A DNA stretch of 64,000 nucleotides, taken from contig NZ_JABFAO010000002.1 in the NCBI RefSeq assembly GCF_017168235.1, positions 578,488-642,487 of the forward strand. Reading direction: 5' to 3'. The notes beneath the pieces were generated by a model. That model ran no database searches and had not been told where the DNA came from. It saw nothing but the letters and a program-made list of their open reading frames with translations. A program made the translations under genes and the position numbers. The DNA is from Rhodococcus sp. KRD197. GTDB lineage: Bacteria > Actinomycetota > Actinomycetes > Mycobacteriales > Mycobacteriaceae. Below, one piece after another: positions 1 through 7,672 of this stretch (the first letter of the stretch is position 1; every line of letters starts with the position of its first letter).

Positions 1-523
1 GCGCGAGAAATTTCTCGCGCGCGGTGGTGATGGTGCCGTCGAGATAGCCGACGAACAAAGCCGTCAGGGCGCCGACGACACCGACCGCGACGAGGTGTCG
101 CTCGTCGTCGTCACCGGCACTCAGGTGTGGTCGCACCAGTTCGACGAAGCTGGGAACCAACGCGAGGCCGCTGCCTCCGATGGCGGGCTCGGTCAGCGGT
201 GCCAACAACAGGACACGTCCGACGCTGGGGTGATCGAGGACCAGTTCGACGAATGCGCGAACAGCGGCCTCGGGGATATCGGCCGGTTCGCTTGCAGCGG
301 CAGCGGCGATGGCGGTGCGAGCCTGTTCGCCGACGTGGGCGTAGACGGCGCGAACGTAGGCGTCGCGGTCGGCGAAGCTCTCGTAGAAGTATCGCTCGGT
401 GAGCCCGGCGCTGCGGCATGCCGCGCGGACGGAGACCGACGGTCCATCGCTGGCTCCGAGCAAGGCCACACCCGCGGTGAGCAGTGCTTCGTGTCGTCGT
501 TGTCGTCGTTCGTCGAGATTCAC
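1..523 (-). CDS. TetR/AcrR-family transcriptional regulator, C-terminus cut by window edge
   Basis: A GTG start at 523 with GGGAG just upstream opens a frame that stays open to base 1 (about 174 codons), so the gene is truncated at its 3' end by the window. The N-terminus has a TetR-type helix-turn-helix (AACRSAGLTERYFYESF, about residues 34-50), followed by an all-helical ligand domain. An ATG at 539 is in another frame and gives an Arg-rich unlikely protein. It is divergent from the MpaB-family oxygenase, and the palindrome between them is its likely operator. The ligand is unknown. Confidence 0.85.
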   Translation of the reverse strand, partial: MNLDERRQRRHEALLTAGVALLGASDGPSVSVRAACRSAGLTERYFYESFADRDAYVRAVYAHVGEQARTAIAAAAASEPADIPEAAVRAFVELVLDHPSVGRVLLLAPLTEPAIGGSGLALVPSFVELVRPHLSAGDDDERHLVAVGVVGALTALFVGYLDGTITTAREKFLA

Positions 524-550
524 CGTTCTCCCAAGCCATTGACTACAGGT

Positions 551-574
551 GTTGTCAGATCATAGTCTGACAAC
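551..574. promoter_or_regulatory. Palindromic operator between tetR and the oxygenase gene
   Basis: A perfect inverted repeat, GTTGTCAGA and TCTGACAAC separated by TCATAG. It ends exactly one base before the ATG of the rightward oxygenase gene and lies 28 bp upstream of the divergent tetR start. Position and symmetry suggest a TetR operator. It leaves no room for a ribosome-binding site, so the rightward mRNA is probably leaderless or starts internally. Confidence 0.75.
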
Positions 575-1507
575 ATGCGTAGTCAGTCGGGTGGCGAGCG
601 ACCGGTGCCTCTGGGGCCGGAATCGCTGACATGGAAGTACTTCGGAGACTGGAGGGGGATGCTGCAGGGCATCTGGGCTGGGTCGATGCAGAACATGCAC
701 CCCGGCCTCGGAGCCGGCGTCGAGCAGCACTCGATCTTCTTCGACGAGCGGTGGCAACGGCTGTACCGATCGCTGTATCCCATCGGGGGAGTGGTGTTCG
801 ACGGCGATCGAGCGGAGCAGACAGCCCTGCAGGTACGTGGCTACCACGACAACATCAAGGGCGTCGACGCGAAGGGGCGGCGCTACCATGCGCTCGATCC
901 CGACACCTTCTACTGGGCCCATGCCACATTCTTCATGGGCACGATCCTCACCGCCGACCACTTCATGGGAGGCCTCACCGAGGCGCAGAAACGGCAACTG
1001 TTCACCGAGCACATCCAGTGGTACCGGCTCTACGGCATGAGCATGAAACCGGTGCCACAGACCTGGGAGGATTTCCAGGAGTACTGGAGGCACATGTGCA
1101 CCGAGGTGCTCGAGGACAACAAGGCCACCCGCGACGTGCTGGATCTGTCGAACCTGGGCCCGCCGCCCTATGCGTTGTGGATGCCCGAGCGCGTGTGGTC
1201 CGTTTTTCGCAGGCCGATCGCCCGAGGGTTCGTCTGGCTCACCGTCGGGTTGTACGAGCAACCGGTGCGCGATCTGTTGGGCTACACCTGGACCGCGCGC
1301 GACGAGCGGTTGTTCCGTATCACCGGCAAAGTGGTCGATGCGATCTTCAAGCTGGTGCCGCCGCGCTACCGCATGCATCCACGCGGCCGGGCAGGTTGGG
1401 ATCGAGCGCTCGGCCGAGTGGCCGCCGACTCACCGCTGCCGCAGACGCCCGCGCGCAATCTCCCGCCGCTGGCCTCACGCAACGATCCGAAGCACTACAG
1501 CCCTTAG
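575..1507 (+). CDS. MpaB-family (DUF2236) oxygenase
   Basis: 310 aa, usual size for the oxygenase MpaB / Lcp-related DUF2236 family found in many copies in mycolate actinobacteria. Visible family features are the N-terminal WKYFGDWRGML segment and the central helix with FYWAHATFFMG (about residues 111-121), whose His is a candidate haem or metal ligand. The C-terminal half carries FRRPIARGFVWLTVGL. The natural substrate is not known for most members. It is probably controlled by the divergent TetR protein. The start ATG directly abuts the operator; no Shine-Dalgarno is seen. A long palindrome follows 8 bp after the stop. Confidence 0.82.
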   Translation: MRSQSGGERPVPLGPESLTWKYFGDWRGMLQGIWAGSMQNMHPGLGAGVEQHSIFFDERWQRLYRSLYPIGGVVFDGDRAEQTALQVRGYHDNIKGVDAKGRRYHALDPDTFYWAHATFFMGTILTADHFMGGLTEAQKRQLFTEHIQWYRLYGMSMKPVPQTWEDFQEYWRHMCTEVLEDNKATRDVLDLSNLGPPPYALWMPERVWSVFRRPIARGFVWLTVGLYEQPVRDLLGYTWTARDERLFRITGKVVDAIFKLVPPRYRMHPRGRAGWDRALGRVAADSPLPQTPARNLPPLASRNDPKHYSP

Positions 1508-1515
1508 GCGCTTCG

Positions 1516-1565
1516 CGCATGTGAGTGGAAATACATAGCCAGCTATGTATTTCCGCTCACATGCG
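1516..1565. repeat. Long intergenic palindrome, copy A (GTGAGTGGAAATACATAGC family)
   Basis: Arms 1516-1539 and 1542-1565, 24 bp with one mismatch and a 2-nt spacer. GC-rich mini-hairpins flank it: GGCGCTTCGCGC on the left and GCGGCGGAGCCGCC on the right. It lies between the convergent oxygenase and tmsB genes. No T-tract follows either arm. Confidence 0.9.
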
Positions 1566-1576
1566 GCGGAGCCGCC

Positions 1577-2893
1577 TTACCCCTCCCACCAGGGGCGCAG
1601 TGGCAAATCTGCCTCGCCCTTGCTGCCGAGCTTGACGCCCAGCACCTGGTGCAGCTGAACGACGTTGCGTTCGAATCCGAGCCGCGATCCGGCCATGTAC
1701 AGACCCCACACACGTGCGGTGCCCACACCGGCTTCGGCGACGCAGGCGTCCCAGTTCTCCACCAGGTTCTCGCACCACGCTTTCAGGGTGAGCGCGTAGT
1801 GCTCGCGGAGATTCTCCTCGTGCCGAACTTCCAGCCCCACATCCTGCATCTCGGTGATGATGCGACCCGAGCCCGTGAGCTCACCATCGGGGAAGACATA
1901 TCGGTCGATGAACGATCCGGCGCGCGCATGGGCACGGTTGTCCGGGCGGGTGATGCAATGGTTGAGCACCCGGCCACCGACCCGAAGCTTGGACTTGATC
2001 GACCCGAAATACGCCGGGTAGTTGTGCACGCCGATATGTTCGGTGAGTCCGATGGAGGAGACCGCGTCGAACTCGGTCTCGGTGACGTCGCGATAGTCCG
2101 AGAAACGAACCTCGGCCAGATCTGACAGCCCTTCGTCCGCGATGGCCTTCTGCGCCCACGCCGCCTGCTCCTTCGACAGCGTGGCACCGATCGCCCGAAC
2201 CCCGCGACGTGCGGCGTAGCGAACCATTCCGCCCCAGCCGCAACCGATATCGAGAAGTCGATCGCCCTCCTTCAGGCCCAGCTTCTCGAAGACGAGTCGA
2301 TACTTGTTCTCCTGCGCGGCCTCGAGAGTGTCCTCGGGGGAGGTGTACGTCGCGCAGGTGTACGTCATCGACGGCCCGAGCACGTACTCGTAGAAGGTGT
2401 TGGAGACATCGTAGTGATGCGAGATCGAATCGGCGTCACGAGTCTTGGAGTGGCGCAGGCCTTCCGCGATCCGACGCCACCGCGGTACCACCTCCTGCGG
2501 CGGTGGTGCGATGGGCCGAAGCAGATCCCACCCGAGCGACCGAGTGATCGATGCCAACGTCAGTGCACCGGGGCGTCGAAAGTGCAGTTCGTCGCTGATC
2601 AGTCGCAGCATGTCGTACGGGTCGCCGGGGTGAACTCCGACGGGTTCGAGGTCGCCGGAGACGTAGGCCCGCGCCATGCCGAGATCGCCGGGTGCGGTAA
2701 CGAGGTAGGTCGTCCCGCGTGGGGAATTGAGGTTGAGGCCGATAGCGGCGTCCTCGGGCCCGGCGGCGCTACCGTCGTACGCGGTGAAGCGCAGGGGGAT
2801 GTTGCCCTCGGAAAGGGTTTCGAGAATCTCCGAGATGGTGAGCTTGTGGGCGCGGGTCACATCTCGTGCAGTGGGTTCTTTGAACGTCGTCAT
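1577..2893 (-). CDS. tmsB: SAM-dependent fatty-acyl methyltransferase of the cyclopropane synthase family, tuberculostearate-type (TmsB/BfaB-like)
   Basis: 438 aa class I SAM methyltransferase of the CFA synthase family. The SAM loop LLDIGCGWGG is near residue 215, preceded by the typical HHYDVSNTFYEYVLG and followed by the ITRPD segment. The directly upstream partner is an FAD oxidoreductase whose stop overlaps this start by 4 nt (ATGA). In mycobacteria such a pair makes 10-methyl branched (tuberculostearic) acid: the methyltransferase adds methylene to oleoyl-phospholipid and the flavoprotein reduces it. The order matches Rv3719-Rv3720. A plain cyclopropane synthase role is possible but less likely given the partner. 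Confidence 0.83.
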   Translation of the reverse strand: MTTFKEPTARDVTRAHKLTISEILETLSEGNIPLRFTAYDGSAAGPEDAAIGLNLNSPRGTTYLVTAPGDLGMARAYVSGDLEPVGVHPGDPYDMLRLISDELHFRRPGALTLASITRSLGWDLLRPIAPPPQEVVPRWRRIAEGLRHSKTRDADSISHHYDVSNTFYEYVLGPSMTYTCATYTSPEDTLEAAQENKYRLVFEKLGLKEGDRLLDIGCGWGGMVRYAARRGVRAIGATLSKEQAAWAQKAIADEGLSDLAEVRFSDYRDVTETEFDAVSSIGLTEHIGVHNYPAYFGSIKSKLRVGGRVLNHCITRPDNRAHARAGSFIDRYVFPDGELTGSGRIITEMQDVGLEVRHEENLREHYALTLKAWCENLVENWDACVAEAGVGTARVWGLYMAGSRLGFERNVVQLHQVLGVKLGSKGEADLPLRPWWEG

Positions 2894-4338
2894 TTTCTTA
2901 GCACCGCCTTTGCATACATGGTCGATAACCGTGAATGAGGGTCGTACCTTTTCTTCAGCTCCGCGCTTCTTTCGCCGCCGTACAGTTCGGAGAATTCCGC
3001 CTCGGTGTAATACGCATCCGAGTAGAGCGACTTGTGTCCGTCGAAATGGGTGACCTTGTGTTCGATGGCCCGGTTGGTGGCGCCTTCGGGTTCACCGGCA
3101 ACGACGGGGACCGAGGACCAGAACCCGATATTGACGTAGGTTCGTTTCGGTTCGAGGGGGTAGAGGGGCCACGGGCGTGCGGCGTCGGCGCCCGGCGGCG
3201 CCGGTTCGCGAAGCCTCAGCGGGCACAGCCACAGCGGTTCGATCGGAACTTCGTCGAGGAACCACCGCAGGAACGATGCGGTGTTCTCGATGGGCACCTC
3301 GACGTCCTGGACGACGCGCTCACGTGGCGGGTTGCCCTTGCGGGCCTCGAGGCGGTCGGCGATGTCGTACTTCCGGTCGAGCGCAACGAGTTTCCAGTAG
3401 AAGCTCGACCGGCGATACTTGGTGGGCCAGAAGCGTCGAATTCTGGGGTTCTGGGTGCCGAATGCGCGCGAGCACCAGAACCAGTCCGTGTCCCACCGCC
3501 ACAGGTAATCGTGGATTGTCAGACGGTCCGTCTTGGGTGCATTGCCGTCGTGCTGAATCGAGCGGTAGTAGATCTCGGATCCGGAGCGATAATCGGACAC
3601 GGGACCCGTCGCGGCGGTCTGGATGCCGAGCGTCAGGTAGCTCTCGCTTTCCGAGAAGACCACGCCGTCGAGGTAATGGACGTCGACGCCGTCGTAGGAC
3701 CGGTCCGAGGCGATCTCGTCCATCGCCTGCTGCATGCTGTCGAGATCGTGAAACCGGAGGTGTCGCAGTGCGACATACGGCAGCACAGGTTCGAGTCGGA
3801 TCTTCAGCCGCGTCGCGTATCCGAGCGTGCCGTACGAGTTGGGAAAGCCCCAGAACAATGCGGAGTGGTCGCCGTCGGGTGTCGCGGTGACGATCTCTCC
3901 ACTACCGGTGAGCACGTCCATCTCGAGGACCGATTCGTGTGGAAGTCCGTTACGAAAGGACGTGCTCTCGATTCCGAGGCCGGTAACGGCGCCGCCGAGT
4001 GTGATGGTCTTGAGCTGGGGTACGACGAGTGGAGCCAGACCGTAGGGGAGGGTGGCAGCGACGAGGTCCTCGTAGGTGCACATGCCGGCGACGTCGGCGG
4101 TCCTGTTCTGGGCATCGACCGCGATGACCGTCGTCAGCCCCGATACGTCGAGCCCAGGTGCGGTCGGTTCGGCGCGGGCGCGAAAGAGGTTGGATGTCTT
4201 CTTCGCGAGCCGGACGGTTGCGTCCGCCGGGATCGCTCGGTAACTGTCGAGCAGCCGTTCGACGCCGGCGCGATGCGCGGCGAAGCCGCATTCGCGAGGA
4301 GCGGATCGTCGTCTCGGTAGTGCCAATGCAGGAGCCAC
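2890..4338 (-). CDS. tmsA: FAD-linked oxidoreductase, 10-methylene to 10-methyl fatty acid reductase (TmsA/BfaA-like)
   Basis: 482 aa with an N-terminal PCMH-type FAD-binding domain: TVRLAKKTSNLFRAR, then GMCTYEDLV and a LGGAVTGLGIES segment near residue 120. The family is the one that reduces 10-methylene to 10-methyl stearate in lipids with its methyltransferase partner. GTG 4338 is the furthest start. Conserved sequence begins at about HRAGVERLLDSYR (residue 22), so a later start is possible. It is translationally coupled to the methyltransferase (4-nt overlap). It probably acts at the membrane on phospholipid acyl chains. Confidence 0.82.
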   Translation of the reverse strand: MAPALALPRRRSAPRECGFAAHRAGVERLLDSYRAIPADATVRLAKKTSNLFRARAEPTAPGLDVSGLTTVIAVDAQNRTADVAGMCTYEDLVAATLPYGLAPLVVPQLKTITLGGAVTGLGIESTSFRNGLPHESVLEMDVLTGSGEIVTATPDGDHSALFWGFPNSYGTLGYATRLKIRLEPVLPYVALRHLRFHDLDSMQQAMDEIASDRSYDGVDVHYLDGVVFSESESYLTLGIQTAATGPVSDYRSGSEIYYRSIQHDGNAPKTDRLTIHDYLWRWDTDWFWCSRAFGTQNPRIRRFWPTKYRRSSFYWKLVALDRKYDIADRLEARKGNPPRERVVQDVEVPIENTASFLRWFLDEVPIEPLWLCPLRLREPAPPGADAARPWPLYPLEPKRTYVNIGFWSSVPVVAGEPEGATNRAIEHKVTHFDGHKSLYSDAYYTEAEFSELYGGERSAELKKRYDPHSRLSTMYAKAVLRK

Positions 4339-4595
4339 AGGGAGACGCTATCGCCGCTGCCCGGTGCGGGCTACCGAGAATGTGCGACGGCGAGCGAAAC
4401 TTCACCCAAATGTTGTTCGAGACTCCGTGTAGAAACGGACATTTGATGCGCAGATGCATGAAACATGCAAGTCATTTGCACTGCTAAAAATATTTGGTGA
4501 AGCATGTCACACCCACTCGCCTGCTCGGTTTCCGCTCTGCCACGAGAAGGGCAGGATGGACGCAGAACCAACAGCAGCACACGATCTAGGGAGAC
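4339..4595. other. Divergent promoter region between tmsA and the SRPBCC gene
   Basis: A 257-bp non-coding stretch that is AT-richer than its surroundings around 4440-4500. One short inverted repeat is visible, TGCAA at 4466-4470 and TTGCA at 4476-4480. No open frame of coding character and no RNA gene were recognised. Confidence 0.6.
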
Positions 4596-5036
4596 ATGTC
4601 AGTGGGAAAAGTTACGGCCAGCACGTCGAAGACCATTGCTCAGGCACCGGACCGAGTTCTGGCGGCGCTCGCAGACTACGAGACCGTTCGTCCCCGCATC
4701 CTGCCCGAGCAATACCGTGATTACGCCGTCGTGGAAGGCGGGCAGGGATCCGGAACTGTCGTCCAGTGGATTCTGCAGGCCACCTCCAAGCGTTCGCGAA
4801 ACATGAAGATGTCCGTGACGGTCGAGGGTATGCAGATAGTCGAACGGGACGCGAACTCGTCCCTGGTCACCACCTGGACCGTCGCCCCGTCGGGTTCAGG
4901 AAGCGAGGTCACCGTGCTGACCGAATGGGATGGTGCGGGCGGTATCGGGGGCTTCTTCGAAAAGATTTTCGCGCCGCGCGGACTGAACGCGATCCAAGCG
5001 CAGACGCTGACCAACCTGGAAAAGCACGTCCACTAA
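4596..5036 (+). CDS. SRPBCC-family (START-like) protein
   Basis: 146 aa, the size and layout of a single polyketide cyclase/START-fold domain: an N-terminal strand KVTASTSKTIAQAPDRVLAA, a middle VEGMQIVERDANSSLVTTW and a C-terminal helix GLNAIQAQTLTNLEKHV. Such proteins bind hydrophobic ligands. It corresponds by position to Rv3718c beside the Rv3719-Rv3720 pair, so a role linked to lipid methylation is an attractive inference but unproven. The 3' end overlaps the convergent tetR stop by 4 nt. Confidence 0.8.
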   Translation: MSVGKVTASTSKTIAQAPDRVLAALADYETVRPRILPEQYRDYAVVEGGQGSGTVVQWILQATSKRSRNMKMSVTVEGMQIVERDANSSLVTTWTVAPSGSGSEVTVLTEWDGAGGIGGFFEKIFAPRGLNAIQAQTLTNLEKHVH

Positions 5037-5680
5037 TAGGTTGCGAACCGCGGGTGGCCGATGACGACCGCGGTACCCATGATGACGGCACGCATCGACC
5101 ACTCGAACTCCGTGTCCGAGTCGCGTACCTTTCCGTCGACGGTCAACGGAATGAGCGTCAGGTCGGTGCGCGCCAACATGGCTTCGCTGTCCTCGGATCG
5201 CCGGTTCGGTGTGTGAATCATCTCGGCCAAGGCGATCGCGTGTTCGGACACCGTGCTCACCGCCCAACGCGCCTGCATCGGATTCAACTCGAACAGGGTG
5301 GCGTACCGCTGCTCGACGGCATCTATTCGAGCCAGCGCGTTGGGTGAGTCGGCATCGAGGTCTAGCAGGTAGCGGGCGATACCAGGATTGCGGTGCACGA
5401 GAGCCCGCAGCTCCACGCTCATGTGCATCAGCGCCTCTTCGAGCGTGTCGGCCTCGGTAGGCATGGGAAATTGCCAGCGCGCCAGAATTTCCTCGGCGAT
5501 GAGCGTGCGGAGCGTCTCGACGCCCTCGATGTGGTTGTAGATCGCGACGATGCTCACGCCGATCTTCTCGGCCATGGCCTTGACGGTGACCTTCGGCAGG
5601 GTGAGTTCGATCCCCGCCTCGATGAGGCTCTCCGGAGTCACCCGACGACGCGACGCTCGGAGCGGCTTCGGGTCGTGCAT
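5033..5680 (-). CDS. TetR/AcrR-family transcriptional regulator
   Basis: 215 aa. The N-terminal HTH reads VTVKAMAEKIGVSIVAIYNHI (two parts: VTVKAMAEKIGVS then IVAIYNHI, about residues 31-51), followed by a helical ligand domain. Convergent overlap of 4 nt with the SRPBCC gene and divergent from the siderophore-interacting-type reductase gene 123 bp away, which is a plausible target. No clear operator palindrome was seen in that gap, so the target is a guess. Confidence 0.84.
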   Translation of the reverse strand: MHDPKPLRASRRRVTPESLIEAGIELTLPKVTVKAMAEKIGVSIVAIYNHIEGVETLRTLIAEEILARWQFPMPTEADTLEEALMHMSVELRALVHRNPGIARYLLDLDADSPNALARIDAVEQRYATLFELNPMQARWAVSTVSEHAIALAEMIHTPNRRSEDSEAMLARTDLTLIPLTVDGKVRDSDTEFEWSMRAVIMGTAVVIGHPRFATY

Positions 5681-5803
5681 ACACGCAGCATACGACGGCA
5701 GGCCTCATCGCGGCCTTGTCGAGTGAACCCCGCGGGCGCGAGCAGTTCATGGCAAGCTTCAATGGTGCTCGAGCGAGCGGTCCGCGAACCGAGGGGGGCC
5801 AGT

Positions 5804-6511
5804 ATGGAGCTGCCCGATCGGTCTGCCGAATCAGCCGTGCCGACACTGCAGACACTTGCGATGCACCGACCGCGACCAGGACTGGTACGGATGACGTCCA
5901 TGCTCACCTCGGTGACACTGGAACCGAGCTGGGACGAAGAGGCCATCGCGACGTGGCTGCATTTTCCGGGTTGTTCTCGTGTCGACTACACCGTTCGTCG
6001 CTACGACGCCGAACGTGGAATCCTCGAACTCGATCTCACTCCCGGCCCCGAGAGCACGATCATGAACAAGTGGCTCGATTCGGTCGAGATCGGATCCCGG
6101 ACGCGTCTTGCCCAGCCCGATGTGGGATACATGCCGAACTTCGCCGACGGACGTCGAGTGCTGATCTTCGCCGACGAGTCGTCGATCTCCGCAGTTCGCG
6201 CGATCCTCGCCCAGTGGCCGGCAGGGGTGCCGGGCACGATGTGGCTGGACACCCGGGACCCCCGCCATATCGCCGATCTGCCCGTCGTGGCCGGAGTCGG
6301 GGTCGTCAGCTTCCATGTCGACATGGGTTTCGACCCGCTCGTCACCGCGGCGCGCCGAGTGGAACTGGACTCGAGCGCCACCGTCTGGGCTGCCGGAGAG
6401 ACCCGCAGGATGGACGAGATCCGGGCAACGTGCCTCGCCGCAGGGCTCCCCGAGTCCGACACGAGGGTCTTCGGATACTGGGCGGACAACGCCGGCCAGC
6501 GGCGCAGTTAG
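5804..6511 (+). CDS. Siderophore-interacting protein (SIP-family flavin reductase), short form
   Basis: 235 aa. ATG 5804 follows GAGGGGGG at a good distance. SRVDYTVRRYD (about residues 57-67) is the flavin-binding R-x-Y-T motif of SIP/FAD_binding_9 proteins. The C-terminal SIP domain has RVLIFADESSISAVRAIL, VWAAGETRRM and the closing GYW motif (VFGYWADN). The family reduces ferric siderophores using NAD(P)H and bound FAD in the cytosol. The flavin domain is shorter than in typical 260-280 aa members, so activity is not assured. No DtxR/IdeR-type iron box was seen upstream. Confidence 0.8.
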   Translation: MELPDRSAESAVPTLQTLAMHRPRPGLVRMTSMLTSVTLEPSWDEEAIATWLHFPGCSRVDYTVRRYDAERGILELDLTPGPESTIMNKWLDSVEIGSRTRLAQPDVGYMPNFADGRRVLIFADESSISAVRAILAQWPAGVPGTMWLDTRDPRHIADLPVVAGVGVVSFHVDMGFDPLVTAARRVELDSSATVWAAGETRRMDEIRATCLAAGLPESDTRVFGYWADNAGQRRS

Positions 6512-6588
6512 GCTGGTGCTCACGCGTGCGGGCGCCCCGAAAACGGTGGGCGGCGTAGCGAGCGAACTACCGACCGAGAGGACCACCA

Positions 6589-6930
6589 GTGCAACCCGGT
6601 GACCAGCAGCCCGACATGGCGTCCATCATGGCGCAGGCGCAGCAGATGCAGCAGCAGTTGATGGCGGCACAGGCCGAGATCGCCGGCACCGAGGTGACCG
6701 GGCAAGCAGGCGGCGGACTGGTCTCTGCGACGGTGAGGGGAACCGGCGAGCTCGTCGGACTTTCCATCGACCCCAAGGTGGTCGACCCCGACGATGTCGA
6801 GACCCTGCAGGACCTGATCATCGGAGCAGTGGCCGACGCATCGAAGTCGGCATCAGCATTGGCTGCTGAGAAGCTGGGTCCGCTGGCGGGTGGGCTCGGC
6901 GGGGGTTCGCTCGGCCTTCCCGGCTTCTAG
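6589..6930 (+). CDS. ybaB: YbaB/EbfC-family nucleoid-associated protein
   Basis: 113 aa from GTG 6589 (GAGAGGA 6 nt upstream). It has the family pattern: a Met/Gln-rich N-terminal helix ([20 protein letters not shown]), then [21 protein letters not shown] and a C-terminal helix ending in a Gly-rich tail. YbaB dimers bind DNA and are almost always encoded just before recR, as here (10 bp apart). The usual upstream dnaX (tau/gamma) gene is absent; a SIP-type gene stands there instead. Confidence 0.92.
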   Translation: MQPGDQQPDMASIMAQAQQMQQQLMAAQAEIAGTEVTGQAGGGLVSATVRGTGELVGLSIDPKVVDPDDVETLQDLIIGAVADASKSASALAAEKLGPLAGGLGGGSLGLPGF

Positions 6931-6940
6931 GGCGCACCGC

Positions 6941-7558
6941 GTGTACGAAGGTCCTGTTCAGGATCTGATAGACGAACTCGGCAAGATGCCGGGTGTAGGC
7001 CCGAAAAGCGCTCAGCGCATCGCCTTTCACCTCCTGGGCGTAGAACCGCCGGAGGTCGAGCGGCTGATCAAGGCGCTGCAGCGAGTGCGGGACGGCGTCC
7101 AGTTCTGCACCATGTGCGGCACGGTATCGGACAAGGAGCTGTGCCGGATCTGCGCCGATCCGCGCCGCGACCGCAGCATCATCTGCGTCGTGGAAGAACC
7201 CAAGGACGTTCAGGCAGTGGAACGCACGCGCGAGTTCAAGGGCCGCTACCACGTGCTCGGCGGCGCGCTCGATCCGCTGAACGGAGTGGGGCCTGATCAA
7301 CTCCGCATCCGAGAACTGCTGATCCGACTCGGAAACCAGGACGACGGGGTAGATGTCGCGGAGGTCATCATCGCCACCGATCCCAACACCGAGGGTGAAG
7401 CGACCGCCACCTATCTCGTCCGGACGATGCGCGATTTCCCCGGGCTGTCCATCACCCGACTCGCCTCCGGTCTGCCGATGGGCGGCGACCTCGAGTTCGC
7501 CGACGAGCTCACCCTGGGCCGGGCATTGACGGGTCGTAGGCCGCTCCGCGGCATGTGA
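6941..7558 (+). CDS. recR: Recombination mediator protein RecR
   Basis: 205 aa from GTG 6941 ([20 protein letters not shown]). Helix-hairpin-helix at the N-terminus ([15 protein letters not shown]), the zinc finger C-x2-C...C-x2-C spelled [16 protein letters not shown] (about residues 55-70) and a Toprim domain with ICVVEEPKD and [10 protein letters not shown]. It loads RecA with RecF/RecO in gap repair. The last codon and the stop (ATG TGA, 7553-7558) lie inside the left arm of a long intergenic palindrome. Confidence 0.96.
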   Translation: MYEGPVQDLIDELGKMPGVGPKSAQRIAFHLLGVEPPEVERLIKALQRVRDGVQFCTMCGTVSDKELCRICADPRRDRSIICVVEEPKDVQAVERTREFKGRYHVLGGALDPLNGVGPDQLRIRELLIRLGNQDDGVDVAEVIIATDPNTEGEATATYLVRTMRDFPGLSITRLASGLPMGGDLEFADELTLGRALTGRRPLRGM

Positions 7559-7596
7559 GTGGAAATACATAGCAGGACAAGTATTTCCACTCACAT
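7553..7596. repeat. Long intergenic palindrome, copy B
   Basis: Perfect 16-bp arms ATGTGAGTGGAAATAC (7553-7568) and GTATTTCCACTCACAT (7581-7596) with a 12-nt loop. The left arm supplies the TGA stop of recR. This copy has lost the inner CATAGC part of one arm. It is followed immediately by a separate palindrome containing two DnaA-box sequences. Confidence 0.88.
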
Positions 7597-7625
7597 CCGG
7601 TTATCCACAGGCTGTGGATAACCGG
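7597..7625. promoter_or_regulatory. Palindrome of two opposed DnaA-box sequences
   Basis: Perfect 14-bp arms, CCGGTTATCCACAG (7597-7610) and CTGTGGATAACCGG (7612-7625), with one base between. Each arm contains the consensus TTATCCACA (7601-7609, and inverted 7613-7621). It lies between recR and the AbiEi-like gene, 47 bp before that gene's start. It may be a DnaA-binding site, an operator or a terminator stem; there is no T-tract. Confidence 0.6.
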
Positions 7626-7672
7626 CGATTTGCGCCCTCGGGCGGCCCGCCCGTCGGGCATGCTGTGCCTTC

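Noticed and set aside
1516-1565. Long palindromes as Crp sites, because they contain TGTGA and TCACA
   Set aside because: The half-sites are about 34 bp apart instead of 6 and lie at gene ends rather than promoters.
2935-4320. 461-codon open frame on the plus strand
   Set aside because: Antisense to the FAD oxidoreductase gene; low-complexity Val/Arg/Gly-rich translation.
5681-5803. Iron-box (DtxR/IdeR) search before the SIP-type gene
   Set aside because: No TTAGGTTAG-like inverted repeat was found, so iron control is not claimed.
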